From Gymnopus androsaceus JB14 (Eukaryota > Basidiomycota > Agaricomycetes > Agaricales > Omphalotaceae), in the NCBI GenBank assembly GCA_009733575.1, contig ML769418.1, positions 216,491 to 280,490 of the forward strand: a stretch of 64,000 bases of DNA, given 5' to 3'. The position numbers were made by a program, and so were the translations under genes. The notes beneath the pieces were generated by a model, which searched no databases, had not been told where the DNA came from, and saw only the letters and a program-made list of their open reading frames with translations. Shown one piece after another: positions 11,490 to 23,926 of this stretch; the first letter of the stretch is position 1; the number at the start of each line of letters is the position of its first letter.

Positions 11490-12016
11490 TTATTTTCAAC
11501 TTCTTTTTTTTACTATGTCGATGATGTTTTTTCTCTTTACCTTTCAAAACTCCTTCTGTTTTTAGCTTATCTTGTAACAATTCTGAATGCTCGATATTAC
11601 TTTTCGTACTCTACGTATCAGTATTTCCCAGGATATCTGGAAAATGTATATGCGTGTACACATCTCTTAGAGCCTGGGTTTGATCGCAATTCATAAGTAA
11701 GAGACAATACTTAATTAAATGCTTGCCTAGTCGCGTTCAAGTGTATACCGTATAGGCAAGCAAGTATATGCATACCTTGAAACAACATGTCTGCCAGTAG
11801 GCACGCACGAATAACCCGAAGTAACTGGTTCGATAACAATCTCTGAGGGCGATAAAGACGTAGAATAAATATGCCGACTCAAACTAGAGTGAGGATAGAA
11901 AAGATAATAAGGACGTACAGAAGATCCTTGTATTTCTGGTATAGCACCTCCACAGAGGTATAAAAACCGAACCGAATACGGTGAGCTTGCGGGGATTTAT
12001 GCGTAAATTGAAGTTC
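11490..12016. other. Intergenic between convergent genes
   Basis: 3' regions of the lyase gene (plus) and the F-box gene (minus). T-rich tract just after the lyase stop. No gene seen. Confidence 0.5.
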
Positions 12017-13441
12017 CTACACATACGAGGTTTGCAAGTGCTTTGACTTGAAGAGTGCCAATGGGTCAGAGAAACGTCCAACAGTGCTATATATGTGCCC
12101 ATCATCGTGAATCCACCCCTCGACTACACCATCCTGCCGTAAAAAGAATGCTTCAATGGTAGGTATCTGCTTCATGATGCGAGATGTGTACAAAATCATA
12201 GCAGCTTCAATCTCTCTAGACAGGATGATTTCTGGATCCCATGGCTGTCTAAGCCCAAGTAAGCTCACTAATCGAAGTGAAGAAAAGGGGCGGAGAGATG
12301 TGACGAGTTCATTGGTATCCTGGAAGATCATCAATAAAAAACCAAGAAACAGAGAAAGCAAAACCGTACAATCTGGACCCTTGCCGTGTCGATAGTCAGT
12401 ACAGACATATCAGGGAACAATGACTGCGCGACATGCAGGACCCGTCCAGAAGACCATTGTAAAAAGCGAAGAAAAATCCCACTAACGTGCCACTCGCCGA
12501 AAGGTTCTGTAGCTGATGATGCTAATCGACTTGGACTGCTGCGAGTAACAGCATACTTCCGTAGATGAAATTTTTCATTGAGCCCTTGACTAAGAACCTC
12601 GGCAAGAAAGTAAGACATGAATGGGCCAGGGGAATCAAGAGAGAGAAGAGTATTAATGTAATGGTTATAGAAGGTGATTTTCTTCAGGCATGGGTTTGTG
12701 CGTATAAACTCGGGCAACCAGGGCACAAAGGAGCCCCCGTACTGTTGGAGCTCAAGCTCGCGGAGCCCATTGTACTTTTGAGTCCCCAACGATAGGTCTA
12801 GGTAATCAAGCACTGCTACCTGTGTCACCTCCATTCCCCGGGCAAGATATGAATCAAGGCTTCCAACGGAGGTGGGTCTCCCATCGACTGAGACACTTTT
12901 AAGAACGATTTTAGATAGGTCCGAGGGAGCCGATTGACTTGGTAGGGACAAAAACATCGTGGTCGGAGTAAGCGAGACGGTCGTGAGGGGATGGTGATTT
13001 ATAGCAGCGAGAAATGGCAAGCTAATATGATTTCCATACAGATTGATCTGTGAGAGGTTTGTTAGGTAAGGGAAAAGGTCGGGTATCATATCGATTTTCG
13101 AGTCCGATGAAGAGTGTTCGAGATCAAGTGTCCTGCAGGCAATTCGTATTCAGTTTTGCCTTGGTAATTCATGAAATTCCATACCTGATAGATGTTGCAA
13201 AGACAGTGTTAGTGGTACAGTGACCTATCAGCCTTTCCAAATCTCCAAATGTTATCAAATTGACAACGACATGTGTAAAGAGAAATGGTACGCATAAACG
13301 TCGCCATTGTCGATTAGCCATAGACAGGGAGATAAGCTCAACGTAACTCCAGCGAAAGCTGGACAAACGATGCTCAGTGAAGTGAGGATTATGAGCAAGG
13401 CATTGTACCACTGCTTGAAGAAGTTCTTCCGGTAACATCAT
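12017..13441 (-). CDS. F-box/LRR-like protein
   Basis: Three exons: 13441-13185, 13132-12379 and 12319-12017, joined by introns of 52 and 59 bp, give 437 residues with an intact frame. The N-terminus MMLPEELLQAVVQCLA is an F-box start, followed by the WRRLCVPFLFTHV segment that usually ends the F-box in agaric proteins. The middle has leucine-rich stretches (FPYLTNLSQINLYGNHISL) suggesting irregular LRRs. An ATG 33 bp further upstream (13474) is in frame, but its codons lie inside one arm of a 42-bp inverted repeat, so 13441 is preferred. Probable SCF substrate adaptor with unknown target. The C-terminus (GWIHDDGHIYSTVGRFSDP) has no motif I recognise. Confidence 0.72.
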
Positions 13442-13448
13442 GGTACGC

Positions 13449-13716
13449 GAATGATTCCTGAATCGGGTACACAAGCCTGCTCGCGTGGCCTTGACATGGA
13501 ATGTGATTAGCGCCAGTCACGGCCGAGCTGCCAGGGCAGGAAGCCATCTCTTGACTGGTGGCTTGGGCTTAAGAGTTGAGTGAGATATCGCAGCTCGAAA
13601 TTACGTTTCCAGAGAGCTAAGCAAATGGTAAGAGTATGAGATTGAAGGCTATATAAGTAAGAAAACGCGACTGAGGCCACGCGAGCAGGTTTGTGTACCC
13701 GATTCAGGAATCATTC
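13449..13716. repeat. 42-bp inverted repeat with 184-bp spacer at the F-box gene 5' end
   Basis: Left arm 13449-13490 and right arm 13675-13716 are reverse complements with one mismatch in 42 bp (right arm begins GGCCACGCGAGCAGG). The repeat ends abruptly at both inner borders. It sits across the 5' end of the minus-strand F-box gene. No target duplication was found, so its origin is open. Confidence 0.85.
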
Positions 13717-16378
13717 ACCTAGCTTGGTGATCAATCCCTCTAAAAGGTTGATGAAAGTGAGAACCCTAACGAGGTTTCTTATTTTCATCTTCAACCTCTT
13801 AGAGGGGACTGCTTTAGGCCTATCATTCACCTCTTGATGGTACGGGAACAAGGTATAAGTATTAGCGCCCGACCGCTTAAGGCCAAAGCTGTTCCATGCA
13901 AACTTCGAAGTCAAACTTAAACTGGGATTCATGGCAGCAAAACCCTTGTCTCGTTACTCTTTCTATGCGCATCTCCTCCTGCCAGGAGGCAGCGCTGACG
14001 GCTGGAAGAAGGAAGGAAGTGTATTGCACGGCCGGTCCAATTTGGGTCCAATTACATGTTTTCCTCAAGTTTTCCTTTCAACGGTCGGGCGACGTCTCGG
14101 ATATTAATTTGTCGTTTTTTAGATTGAGTTTGCTGGAACATAGAAGAGAGAATTTACAGCTTCAAGCTCTATCAATTTCTGTCTCCATTCCGCCATCTTC
14201 ATTCATCATTCATCGAAACTATAAAAATAAGTATACTCAGCTACATAAATGACTAATCTTCTTCCATATGTCAAACAGTTAGATGGTGATGATTCGAGAG
14301 TTCGACTTCGAATTCCATTTCCGAAGATGTCATTAATAAATGAGGAGCTGCGATTTTCGGAACCTTTTCATGATGAAGTACTTGTGTTTTACCGACTCCG
14401 GGCAGGCTTCCATCTGTCTTCTAATAATGACGGAAGGTACAGCAAGACCTGCGCGCGAATTTTGCTGAAAGAAGAGGAAGAGTTCGAAGGGTTTACAGGT
14501 TCCGCGGCGGTGGACCAATCACGTTAGCAGGTTGAATCTTAGACTCCACATAAGTATAGGTGGTCTCAACATGTACGTCCGATTTCTCTCCTAGCTGGGC
14601 TAGCTGGGTATTATGGCAATAACATTTATCGAGGAGGATCCTCCGAGGACAACGATTTCAAAACGAAATTTTGTTCTGCTCATACTCACCGTACGGCAGT
14701 TTCGAGAATCGAGAGGAAATGAAATACCCCATTTGAACCTGATTCATTACTAACTATACCGGCATTGCAATAATCAATATTCCATGAAGCAGCGACTCAG
14801 ATAAGTAAGTAAGGAAAATATGCACTTACATAGGAGTTAAATCCACATTAGACTCGGCCATGTTTCTACCTGTTCCATTCTCGAACATGGGCCATTACCT
14901 TCATGACGGTACCGTGTATCCATCGAATTATGTTCCTCCCGAGAGATTAAGTCTTCTGGAAGTAGGTTTACTTGACCTCAGAATAAGTAAGCCCGTTGGC
15001 CAGAGTTTCCCGATATTCCCGCTGCGAGTCCGACCCGTCGTGCCTGTCGGTTCAAATGCGGACACTGGTCAAATCTTGCGACGGGCGAGCCTGCTTGACC
15101 ATTCCGTCAGGCCGCTGCCTTGTTACGACGTACTTTCTGCAATTTCGGATTTAGATTGGGGGATGCTCACTGCACGCAGTAATAGTATGGCGTAGAGAGC
15201 CTTGGGATTATTTCTCCTCGAGCTCGCAGGGAAGGACCTGAAACAAGTCAGCTTACTAGAGTCAAACCTGGCCTACTTAATAAGAATAGCTTACAGATGT
15301 ATACCTTGTTCTGTTCCCGCAGGGACAAGGCAAAAACGCGCTAACGGAGCGCTGAGGGCGCATCAGTTTTAATTGGGGAGCATGGGAGCTGAAGGGAGGC
15401 AATAGCGGGGGCAGTGATTCTGCGCTGCCCTAGTAACTTGGCCCTAGCATCCCGTGTATCCGTAAGGGAACCGCAGCACTAGCACAGTACTGCTGCTTCG
15501 AGAGGGATCCTGTAAGGAATAGGATTAATGATTCCGGAATCACTGAGCAGTTAAAATCACAGAAATGGCACCATTTTCCATCAACAACCTCCGAAGACGA
15601 TTCGGATCGACATCAAACTTCGCGAGTGCGAAGGTTGAGCTAATGAAATGATGGCGTATGCGCAACGTTATCCCGTTATTTTCACGAGCCCTTAGGTTGC
15701 CCTAGCAGAAAGCTTTGCATTTTCTCTCCATAGGGCGATATTTGTTACTTATCCCAAATGCTGCTTCATTATAAGATTGCCAGTAGAGGTCTGGTATGAT
15801 TCAGAATTCTGTTGAGTAAACCCATAACAACATCCGTAGCAACGAATTCTGGTGAGATTTTTTTCGCATCTTAATCTATAACCACCACCTACCATTTATC
15901 TATTGTCCTTTTGGAATACTTCTCGCTCCTTTTCTGCACTCGGTCGCTCTTTTTTTTTCTTCGTTTGTTTTCTTGCTGTCTGCACTGGTTCCTGAAAACA
16001 AGATCTCCACATCGATCCAATCATCATTTTAGGACCTCCGCTTCAAATTTCCTTCCACGGACCTTTTAACGGCCCGTTTCGGTAAGTTTCCATCAAAAAT
16101 GATTTCCCTTATATTTGTATGAGCCGAACGCCGCTTCTGGAATGTTGGCTTTTCGTCCTTGTCCTCTGACCACGCTCGTAAAAGGCAACTACACGAGGCC
16201 GATAGATTCCCAGCACGAGGCTAACGCGTTCGAACCATATCTCTGCTGTTCGACCGTCTTCATCGTTCCCGTGGACGACGAGCAGCGAGACTGGCCCAAA
16301 TAATTCTGAAAAAACCCATAAAAAATAGTTCGACGCGATCCTTTTCTACGTTTCCCCCTCACGTTCTTGACGCTTATC
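13717..16378. other. 2.7-kb region without a convincing gene
   Basis: Short ORFs 14249-14527 and 14860-15195 on the plus strand have no recognisable domain. The last 450 bp is CT-rich and is the likely promoter and leader of the gene at 16379. Confidence 0.5.
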
Positions 16379-19300
16379 ATGTTTTTATTTTCTCGTTCTC
16401 ATTCACGGTCACGACAGCCCACTCCAGAGACGAACAATCATTCGGACTCTCCCACTGGCGATCCAGAGTCCCCTCTGGACAACGGAGATATATCTGAACG
16501 CCCAGCCTCCTACTCTCCTGCTCAAATGTCTCGGGACTCTGAAGGCTATCCCTCATGGCTTCCCAAGAGACCTCCTCCCCCTGCTCCTGCCTCCACATTT
16601 GCTTCTTCAATTGGTGGACATGAGCCTGTTCCTGCGCCAACTCCCAGTCCCATGATTGGCGGTAGGAAACCTACGCCACGTTCTGTGAGGATCGTTAGCC
16701 TCGAACAACGCGAAGCGGAGAAAGCACGAGAGCCAACGGATCATACTCGCGTCCCCTCCAACCATCGCGTTTGGTCGAAAGCTACAGCTTTCACCCCGAC
16801 CGCGTTTTCCCCGGACCCTTACTCTCCTAGGCTCCCTCAGCCAAGGTTTAGGTCTCGAGGAGCCAACTTTGATCTCACGCGAAACCCTTCCTTCAAATGC
16901 AAACTCTACTTCTGTTTGTCTTATCTTCTGCTGTTTGCACACATCCCATTGCAGACGTTTTTCGACTTTAATGCTGTATTTATACTGGTTCAGTAAGTGC
17001 ATTCTTTCAACGTTGTAGCATCCTCGCTAATCCTTGTTGTAGGGTTTCAAAATTTCCCAACCCAGAGGGACCCGGGGTACCTGGTTCTGGGAGAAACTGG
17101 GCTTTGGGTGCTGCTGCATACGTTGCATCCTGGCTCGCGTGGATTCTCGTGGTCTGTATTGTTTATGAATTGATTTATTCTTTCGTTCGAAGATGGCGAA
17201 CAAGTGGGTTTTTACAGGTCCCGTCGTTTTGCATGTGCTTATTCTTTGTTCTCTGTTCAGAGCGGCCTGCAATTTACCCGATCTACATGTCTTCGTCCGC
17301 CTTCACTTTTGCATCCTTGACGTCCTATTCGAACTTCTGTTTCCTGCAGCACATTCGATATAGCGCGTTTTTTGGCGAACACGGTGGCGTGCGTGATGGA
17401 TTAACGGAAACCTTTTGGTTCTACTCGCAGAACTTTCCGACCGTTGCATTGCTTCTTCCGCGAGCAGGTCTTTCTCTAGCCCTTCTCTTCAGCTTTTCCT
17501 CTCCGGTTCCTGGTGATATCGCGCTTGCCGATGCAGGCATCAGCCTTAGAGACGCGACCTATTTCCGTCCTGACGGAGCGCTCACCGATTATGCCCGAGG
17601 AGTACTTATTGCTAACGCAGCATGGACTGCGTGGAAGATTCTAGTCCTGTTCACTAGCTGGTGAGTAACGAGAATTCCGGTTTACCTTTACATATGCTAA
17701 TATCAATGTAGGATTGGACTTTGGGTTGTGAGTGGTCAAGGCTGCGCCGGTTTATGTGGCCCACGGTATCGCTGGGAAGAGGAAGACGCCGAAAAGACGA
17801 TAACCTCCATCTACAGCGTCGATAACTTATCCGAAAGTGAACAACCGCTCCCATGGATTTGGAAAGAGAACACCCGCATGCGGATTCTCGATGCATATGA
17901 TATTGTCGCTGCTCGTCTTACACCTGGGCGCTGGGGACATGCGAAGAGGGCTTCGGACATGAGCGAACTTTTAGGTGCAGCATATCCCCTACCCATGCCT
18001 GAGTCTCCTGGTGGGTTTGAGGGTATGGATCGACTGATGGCTGCTGTGGGGCTACCAGTTGATGCGCATGGGAATCAGCCACGGAGAGGTATTTTGTCGG
18101 ACGAGTTGTTCAAGCAACCCGAGGCTGGGCCAAGTGCAATCAAGGGCGGGTATGAAGTGCCACAGGATTTCGCTTCAGTAATACCTAAAGTTGTTCAGCG
18201 CCCATCCAGGGATAGGGATCTTGCGACTTCGCCTTCCGCGCCGCTGATGAAGCTGCCGTATCCTTTCACCGCACCAGGAGCGGCGCAAGTGTCAAGCGAA
18301 GATGAGAGGATTCCGTTCCCGCCCTCGCCTTCAGTGCCTAGTTTCAAAGAATCTAGTAGCGGCGAACGTAAAAGTCAAAGTAGAACCCATGGTACTACTG
18401 AAGGAGAAGCGGATGAGGAGGAGGAGGACGAAGAGGAAGAAGAAGAAGAAGAAGAAGAAGAAGAAGAAGAAGAAGAATCGGGAGTGAACACTAGTGAAGA
18501 TCCCTCGGCTTCGTCGGGTCGTGCATCAAATTCAATGTCGAGCTTGGGTCATCCCGTCTCTTCTCGTTATCCATTCCAGTTCCGTCAACCTACCAGAGGA
18601 GCCAGCGTTTCATCTGGTGTCCCCTCACACGCTACTCCCCCGTCTAACGGTCATTCGGTCGCTTCTCGTTTCTCGCAAGGCACCCGTTCGACTGGAAACC
18701 GTGAATCAACCGACTCACATTCCCCGAGATCGCATTATACCACTTCCGGGTCTGATGCAGCTAGCCCGATGAGCATGAGTGGCCTGGGTTTACCGATGCC
18801 TCCTAGACATCCTCAACAATATCAAGGACGAGGAAGAGCACGAGCAGGAACTGTACCGGTGCCGTCAGTTCCATCGTCTCCAAGCATAGACTTCCCCAGA
18901 CGAGCTCGTGCACGCACGCGTACTAGCGACCCGTACAATGCATCTTCGCCGGAGCCCGCTGTGTATAGCTCTGATATGGAGCACGATGATGACCTGGAAG
19001 ATGATTCGCGTATCGAGGACTCAATTATGGAACAACCTGAGCCAGAGGGATCGCAAGAAGCTGCCGAGGGAGAGGATGTTGTTGGATTATTATCTCCTTC
19101 GAATCTACCCAGTCCGAGAACATCCTTCACTGCGCTGAGGCACAGAGCTAGTACTATTTCCTCTCATCACCACAGGAGTTTCGGTGCAGGAAGTGGAAGC
19201 CGGAGTGGATCGCGGTCTGGATCGAATTCTCGTACAAATTCCCATTCGGGATCTTCTTCGGGCTCGAGATCTCGTACAGGATCCATCTCTGTCGCAGTTC

Positions 19301-19980
19301 GTTCTCGCGCACAGTCATTGATGCAAAATGTTAGTACTGCATCGCGGTCCAGCTTGGAACTTGTACAAGATGCCATTCGTTCGAGGGCCAACTCGTCCAT
19401 GGCACGGCTTGAGGAGGACTCGCCGTACTATTCCGATCGGACGCACTCGCGCTCGGGCAGTGGTTCCGATGGACTGGCGAGTAGCCAGGAGAATTACACT
19501 TTTGGGCAGCCGTTGAGAACCCAATGGCAGAATCAGGCGCCAGTGGAGGAAGAGGTTGTGAATCCTGAGACATCTTCAACGGGTGCACCATCTCCAACCG
19601 CTCCTCCAGCTTCCACTTCTCCACCCCCTGCTGCTCCAGGTCTTCAGGAGTCACAATCCCACCAATCGCTAGCCGTGCCTTCACTTTTTGCTCCTTCGGA
19701 GATAGCACCTCCTTCCTTGCACCCTTCTGAGTCCACCATGCACCATGAACTGCGGAGTGAACCTTCAGGGCTCACTATACCTGGCGCGAGACAAACTGGT
19801 TCAGAGAGCACGTCTGGGCTGAGTAGCCATCCGGACATCAGCACTGCGGCGCCTTCGTTTATAACTGCAGCTCCAACAGTTGAAGGAGCGACGACGGATG
19901 AAAGTGGGCGAACGCCTCCAAGCTGGGGTGGTATCACTCATATGGTCGATCGTTCAGATGGAACGTGGAGGCCTGCATGA
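16379..19980 (+). CDS. Large multipass membrane protein with long Ser-rich cytosolic tail
   Basis: Four exons (16379-16992, 17043-17203, 17261-17660, 17712-19980) give 1147 residues with all joins in frame. Residues 1-180 are Pro/Ser-rich. About five hydrophobic segments follow: near LYFCLSYLLLFAHIPL, AAAYVASWLAWILVVCIV, IYPIYMSSSAFTFASLTS, FPTVALLLPRAGLSLALL, and ANAAWTAWKILVLFTSWI. The conserved-looking block RYSAFFGEHGGVRDGLTE lies between the third and fourth. The rest (about 700 residues) is low complexity: an acidic run encoded by GAA/GAG repeats at about 18411-18478, then Ser/Arg-rich stretches such as GSRSGSRSGSNSRTNSHSGS. I do not recognise a named family; it could be a fungal membrane protein with a regulatory phosphorylated tail. 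An in-frame ATG 12 bp upstream is also possible. Confidence 0.78.
18411..18478 (+). repeat. GAA/GAG trinucleotide run coding poly-Glu
   Basis: An almost pure GAA/GAG run inside the fourth exon of the membrane-protein gene codes about 20 Glu residues. Length is likely to vary between strains. Confidence 0.9.
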
Positions 19981-21228
19981 AAAAAGCCTATGTCAATGTC
20001 AAGTCAAACGAGCTCTACTACTGCCACTGCGCCGCAAAGTACTGACGACAACCCTCAGCCCTAATGATGATTTCCCTTCCTATCCTGTGACTCGATTGGA
20101 CTTTCGTGTGTATCCATTCATCTGTCTCATTGCTTCTTCTCTGCACGCATCCTTGTTTTCTACCACCGTCCTCCTGCATTCGCATTCACATTCATCGTAC
20201 TTATTAGACACCATTGTGATAGTAACATTACATATAAATATTGACTGCCAATGTATCTTTTTACCTTACCACTGATCCCATTTCCTCTTCCCTTCCCTTC
20301 CGCCCTTCCACCTTCCGTCATCTTCTAATCATATCACTTGCTTCCCCCGCTTCCCCCGACCTACACCCATCCCCGCCCTCATTTCCCTTCTATTAACTAT
20401 CCACACATTTCGCCCCTCCTTTCATCTTATGTTTATATCCTTTCGTATTCATTCTCGGAATATCGGATACAACTAGTCTCACATTACAGCTGCCTTGCCT
20501 CCTTCCCCCCATTCCCCCCTACTATACTACTAGTACCGACCTTTTTTTGCTTATTGCGCCACCCATTGAGATTTAATACTACGTAGTACACCAAATTCCA
20601 CAATTCGTTTTCAACAGTTGAGCGGGAGGACTTTTCGAAGATATGCATGTTTGCGGTCTCGTGAGACGGTTTCGTTCCAATCTTCTGGGAAGATTTTATG
20701 GGCTCCTGGGCTTTTCAAGTTCATGGTACGTTGTTCATGATACGTTCATTTTGTTCTTCCATTCAAGTTCAGAGTTCAGAGACGTACTTACAGGAGTTCT
20801 AAGCAATAATGTCCTTGCATTCTGGCAACCGTACGCGTGTCAAATGAACATTTTCTAGATCCGAGCGTTATGGCGTCGCATGATCTACGCTTTTGTCTTG
20901 GTCAGACTAAGAGCCACCATTCATCCACGGGTTGAGATGAATATATAGTGTTTTGGCTGTGTAGATTACAATGTAATTGTGCTCTTGTTCTCTCATTGTC
21001 TTACGCTTCATTCTTCACCTTCCATTTATGGTAACCATTCAACGCCAAAAACAATATTTATTGTTCTCAATCAGGATGTGGCTTAATCCCTTGTATTTTT
21101 GCAGATCAAGCATACCTATAAGTACCGGTCGATGGGTTCGTCTCATACTCTGCAAACTTGAAGAACGTTGTATCCCGCCTCATCCTTCACTCACACTTAC
21201 TATCTTATTATCTTTTTATACGTGCGCA
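19981..21228. other. Intergenic, pyrimidine-rich
   Basis: Starts with the 3' region of the membrane-protein gene. Long C/T-rich stretches at about 20280-20530. No gene recognised. Confidence 0.5.
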
Positions 21229-21865
21229 ATGCCGAGCATCGCCAAGATCGTTACAATCACTCCTTTGGTCAGGCCAGAGGCTCGTTCATCACCTTCACCG
21301 ACTTGTGATGTTCCACTAGTCCCTCGGAACATCCCTAAGGAATCGTAAGTCTCCCTTTACTTGCTACCGATTTTTTTTTAGCAAATTTACATGTACATGC
21401 TTTAGCGTTTCCCCTAGTCTGTATGACTGTGTATTCACACCTCAAGCATCAGACATTGATGTTTGGGCGCGTTTTTCGAACGCTGAAGGCTTCCACGACG
21501 AAAATGGTTTCTACTATCCTCCCATGGATCCGGAGGAAATCAAACAATTTGCCGAGAAATTTTTCTCTCCTGGATCTGACTCGCCTGTATCGCTGTTTGA
21601 CCAAGACCCGCTGCTTTCGAGTCTTACGCACGAGTCGGAAGCGATTTATGACGCTGATGTTGGGTTTCTAATCGAAGATCTCGATTCTCTCCCGAGCAGT
21701 TCGGAAGAGGAACTGGATAGCTTTATATCCGCTACCTTGTCACAGTGGCCGCTTCTTCCAGAGGCTGCTGAAGCAGCGGCGAGCAGCGATGCCCATGCCT
21801 CCGCACTTGAACCTTCTTTTGTCGAGGCATATGCAGATATTATGTCAATGGATACGTCGTCTTAG
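21229..21865 (+). CDS. Hypothetical acidic protein, 191 aa
   Basis: Two exons, 21229-21344 and 21406-21865, with a 61-bp GT-AG intron (GTAAGT donor, CTTTAG acceptor), give MPSIAKIVTITPLVRP followed by DIDVWARFSNAEGFHDENG and a strongly acidic C-terminal half (DVGFLIEDLDSLPSSSEEEL). No domain, signal peptide or membrane segment is visible. The clean splice and consistent composition support a real gene. Function unknown. Confidence 0.65.
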
Positions 21866-22319
21866 ATGCGGCGAGTTATCATAAAGTAAGCGGCCTCCAT
21901 TCACAAGGACTGGTTCATTGATCTAACGATATTTTCTAGAACCACTGTCCCGAGTTTGCAACTCTTTTCGCCAGTACCTTTCAAACCAAAGTCTAGGACC
22001 TCGCCAAGAACGGCGGCAATGTTGTATTATTAAAACCTACACTGTATTATTATCTTATTATATGTTATCCATGTAACACCCATCGTTGTATTTTGAACGC
22101 TTGGTAGTTTCCATACGATTATGGTTGTAGAACCATTGTAGCTCCAAAAATTGTATCAATGACTATTTTCATTTACAATACGCATACGCTATTCGTTGAT
22201 TCCCAATGTCTTCAACGTGAATGAACCAAACTTCGCAGGTTGAGCACTCTCGGAGATGGTTGCATAACTCGCTAACCCTTTCCATGGTCCCCGATAGCGC
22301 AGAGCGTACTATGGTCAGT
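21866..22319. other. Intergenic between convergent genes
   Basis: 3' flanks of the hypothetical gene and the broken F-box gene; no feature seen. Confidence 0.5.
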
Positions 22320-23926
22320 CTAGTGGCGAATTTCCGACGGCTCGAAATCCACAATTAAGCCAGGTAGACCCGATATGCGTGTAATGTCTTCTGCGAATTG
22401 AAAATCATGCAGCACTGCTGTCTGTAAACGACATGGTTCATCAGCATCATTCCCGTTAATGCCTCTTTCCGAATCTGACCACCATCGCGAAAGGACCATA
22501 GGTGTTAATTCGGAGGGAAAAGGTCGTACTACGTGGCAATGAGAATATTTCAGCCGAAAATCGGTGAGCTTGAGGAGAATGACCTCACGGCCTTTGGTCC
22601 AAGTTAATGCTCGGAGTAGAGGATTCACAATGAGTCCAAGGTTCTCGATCCGGAATGATTTGATTGTGGGGAAGAGGGATAATATGGCAGTCAAGTCCTC
22701 TGTACGCATTTCAGGTTCATCCCTGTGCACGTAATAGAGCGCAAGAGTCAAAGATGACAACAGAGTTGCAGAGCGGTGTTGAAAATTCGCCACAGTCATG
22801 TAAAGTTCATGAGAATCATGGCTGTCGCAATAAAGAGTCAACTCCTTGAGCTTACCTGAACCCCCACATCAACATATAGAATACTGAGGGACTCCAATGC
22901 AGAGAGGACTATTAAAAGATCGCTGCTGAATCCAGTGTAGTCCTCGTCATCATATTTCGGTAGTAAAATGACGAGCTCAACAAGATTTTTGCATCGCTGC
23001 AGGATGTCCACATAGTGTTCAGCCGGGTCGAATTGTGCGCCATCGAAATCAACATGCAGGGAGGTCATTTGTTCGAAAGGGAGTGCCAATGAGGCTGCGA
23101 GAGCGACAGAGCGACAGCCATCCATAATCGTAACGGATCGTAGTAAGGGTGTGCTAGAGAATGTCTGGGCTTTATGAGGGAAATAACGTAGTACATCTCT
23201 AGCACCACCAGACCACCCATCCACAATTTCCAGAGAAAGGTCTTCCAAGAGAGGCAGGGAAGAGTTTGGTAGTCGGAAAAATGGAACAAGTGGATATTCT
23301 CCACGCAGATCCAACGAACGAATTTTATGGCGAACTTCCAGTATGATTTCCATCAAGTTCTCCACTGCAGCTAGAGTTCTTCAGAATCTCGAATCAGATT
23401 CAGTGTGGAGGTCAAGCCTAAAATCCAATGGAACATCTTGGCTCCGAGAAATCCAAATTTTAACCCACCCTACATCTCCCCGGAGAGCTTTGTGGTGCTT
23501 GTCCACGGAGATGTATAATTTGCACCAGAGTCGAGGAGTAATATAAGCAGCCTTTCTCCAAGCTACGCACACAGTGCAGATGGTGAATATGTATCGGGAG
23601 GCGTCACAAGGATCATATGCAAGTTGGAAAATTTCCGAAAGGATCTCGAGCGGGACTCGACGAACAGGTGAAAGAACGTTCCGGAGTAAGGAAATCTCAA
23701 CAAGTGCTGCATCTTTTTTACGGATGCATTCGTCTGTGTGAGCCTTGTATGTAGATTCGAGCTCGCTAACCTGAGCCTTGTACGCAGATTCGAGCTCGCG
23801 CATCTGACTTTCGAAGCTCCCCACCTGCATTTCCATTTCGATTACTTGAGTTTGCAGGATGGATATGTACATTGGCTCAAGCCATATCGGCTCTTCGATT
23901 CGGGCTTGGGATAGATATCGTGACAT
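22320..23926 (-). pseudogene. F-box-like protein with coiled-coil N-terminus, broken
   Basis: The start at 23926 leads into a coiled coil with a repeated heptad-like unit (ELESAYKAQ, ELESTYKAH), then the F-box-like core VRRVPLEILSEIFQLAYD, ICTVCVAWRKAAYITPRLW and the WISRSQDVPLDF segment. An in-frame TGA at 23383-23381 stops the protein, yet the same frame continues at once into LAAVENLMEIILEVRHKIRS and the LRR-like half ending near 22838. There a second break (frame change with apparent loss of sequence) separates it from the C-terminal part 22841-22320 (ELYMTVANFQHRS to GLPGLIVDFEPS). This layout is typical of agaric F-box-like proteins of about 500-600 residues. Two breaks make a functional product unlikely unless the TGA is an error. 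Confidence 0.75.

Noticed and set aside
14249..14527. Short gene related to 8174-8389 through a shared VRVRIRLQIP / SRVRLRIPFP-like start
   Set aside because: Similarity is over a few residues only and the rest does not match.
15055..15135. rRNA-like sequence (CTTGTTACGACG resembles a 3' SSU rRNA primer site)
   Set aside because: Only about 10 bases match; no flanking rRNA similarity.
19331..19708. Antisense ORFs of 70-190 codons opposite 17728-19980 and 61482-62066
   Set aside because: They mirror low-complexity Ser/Glu-rich coding sequence and have poly-Ser or poly-Leu composition.
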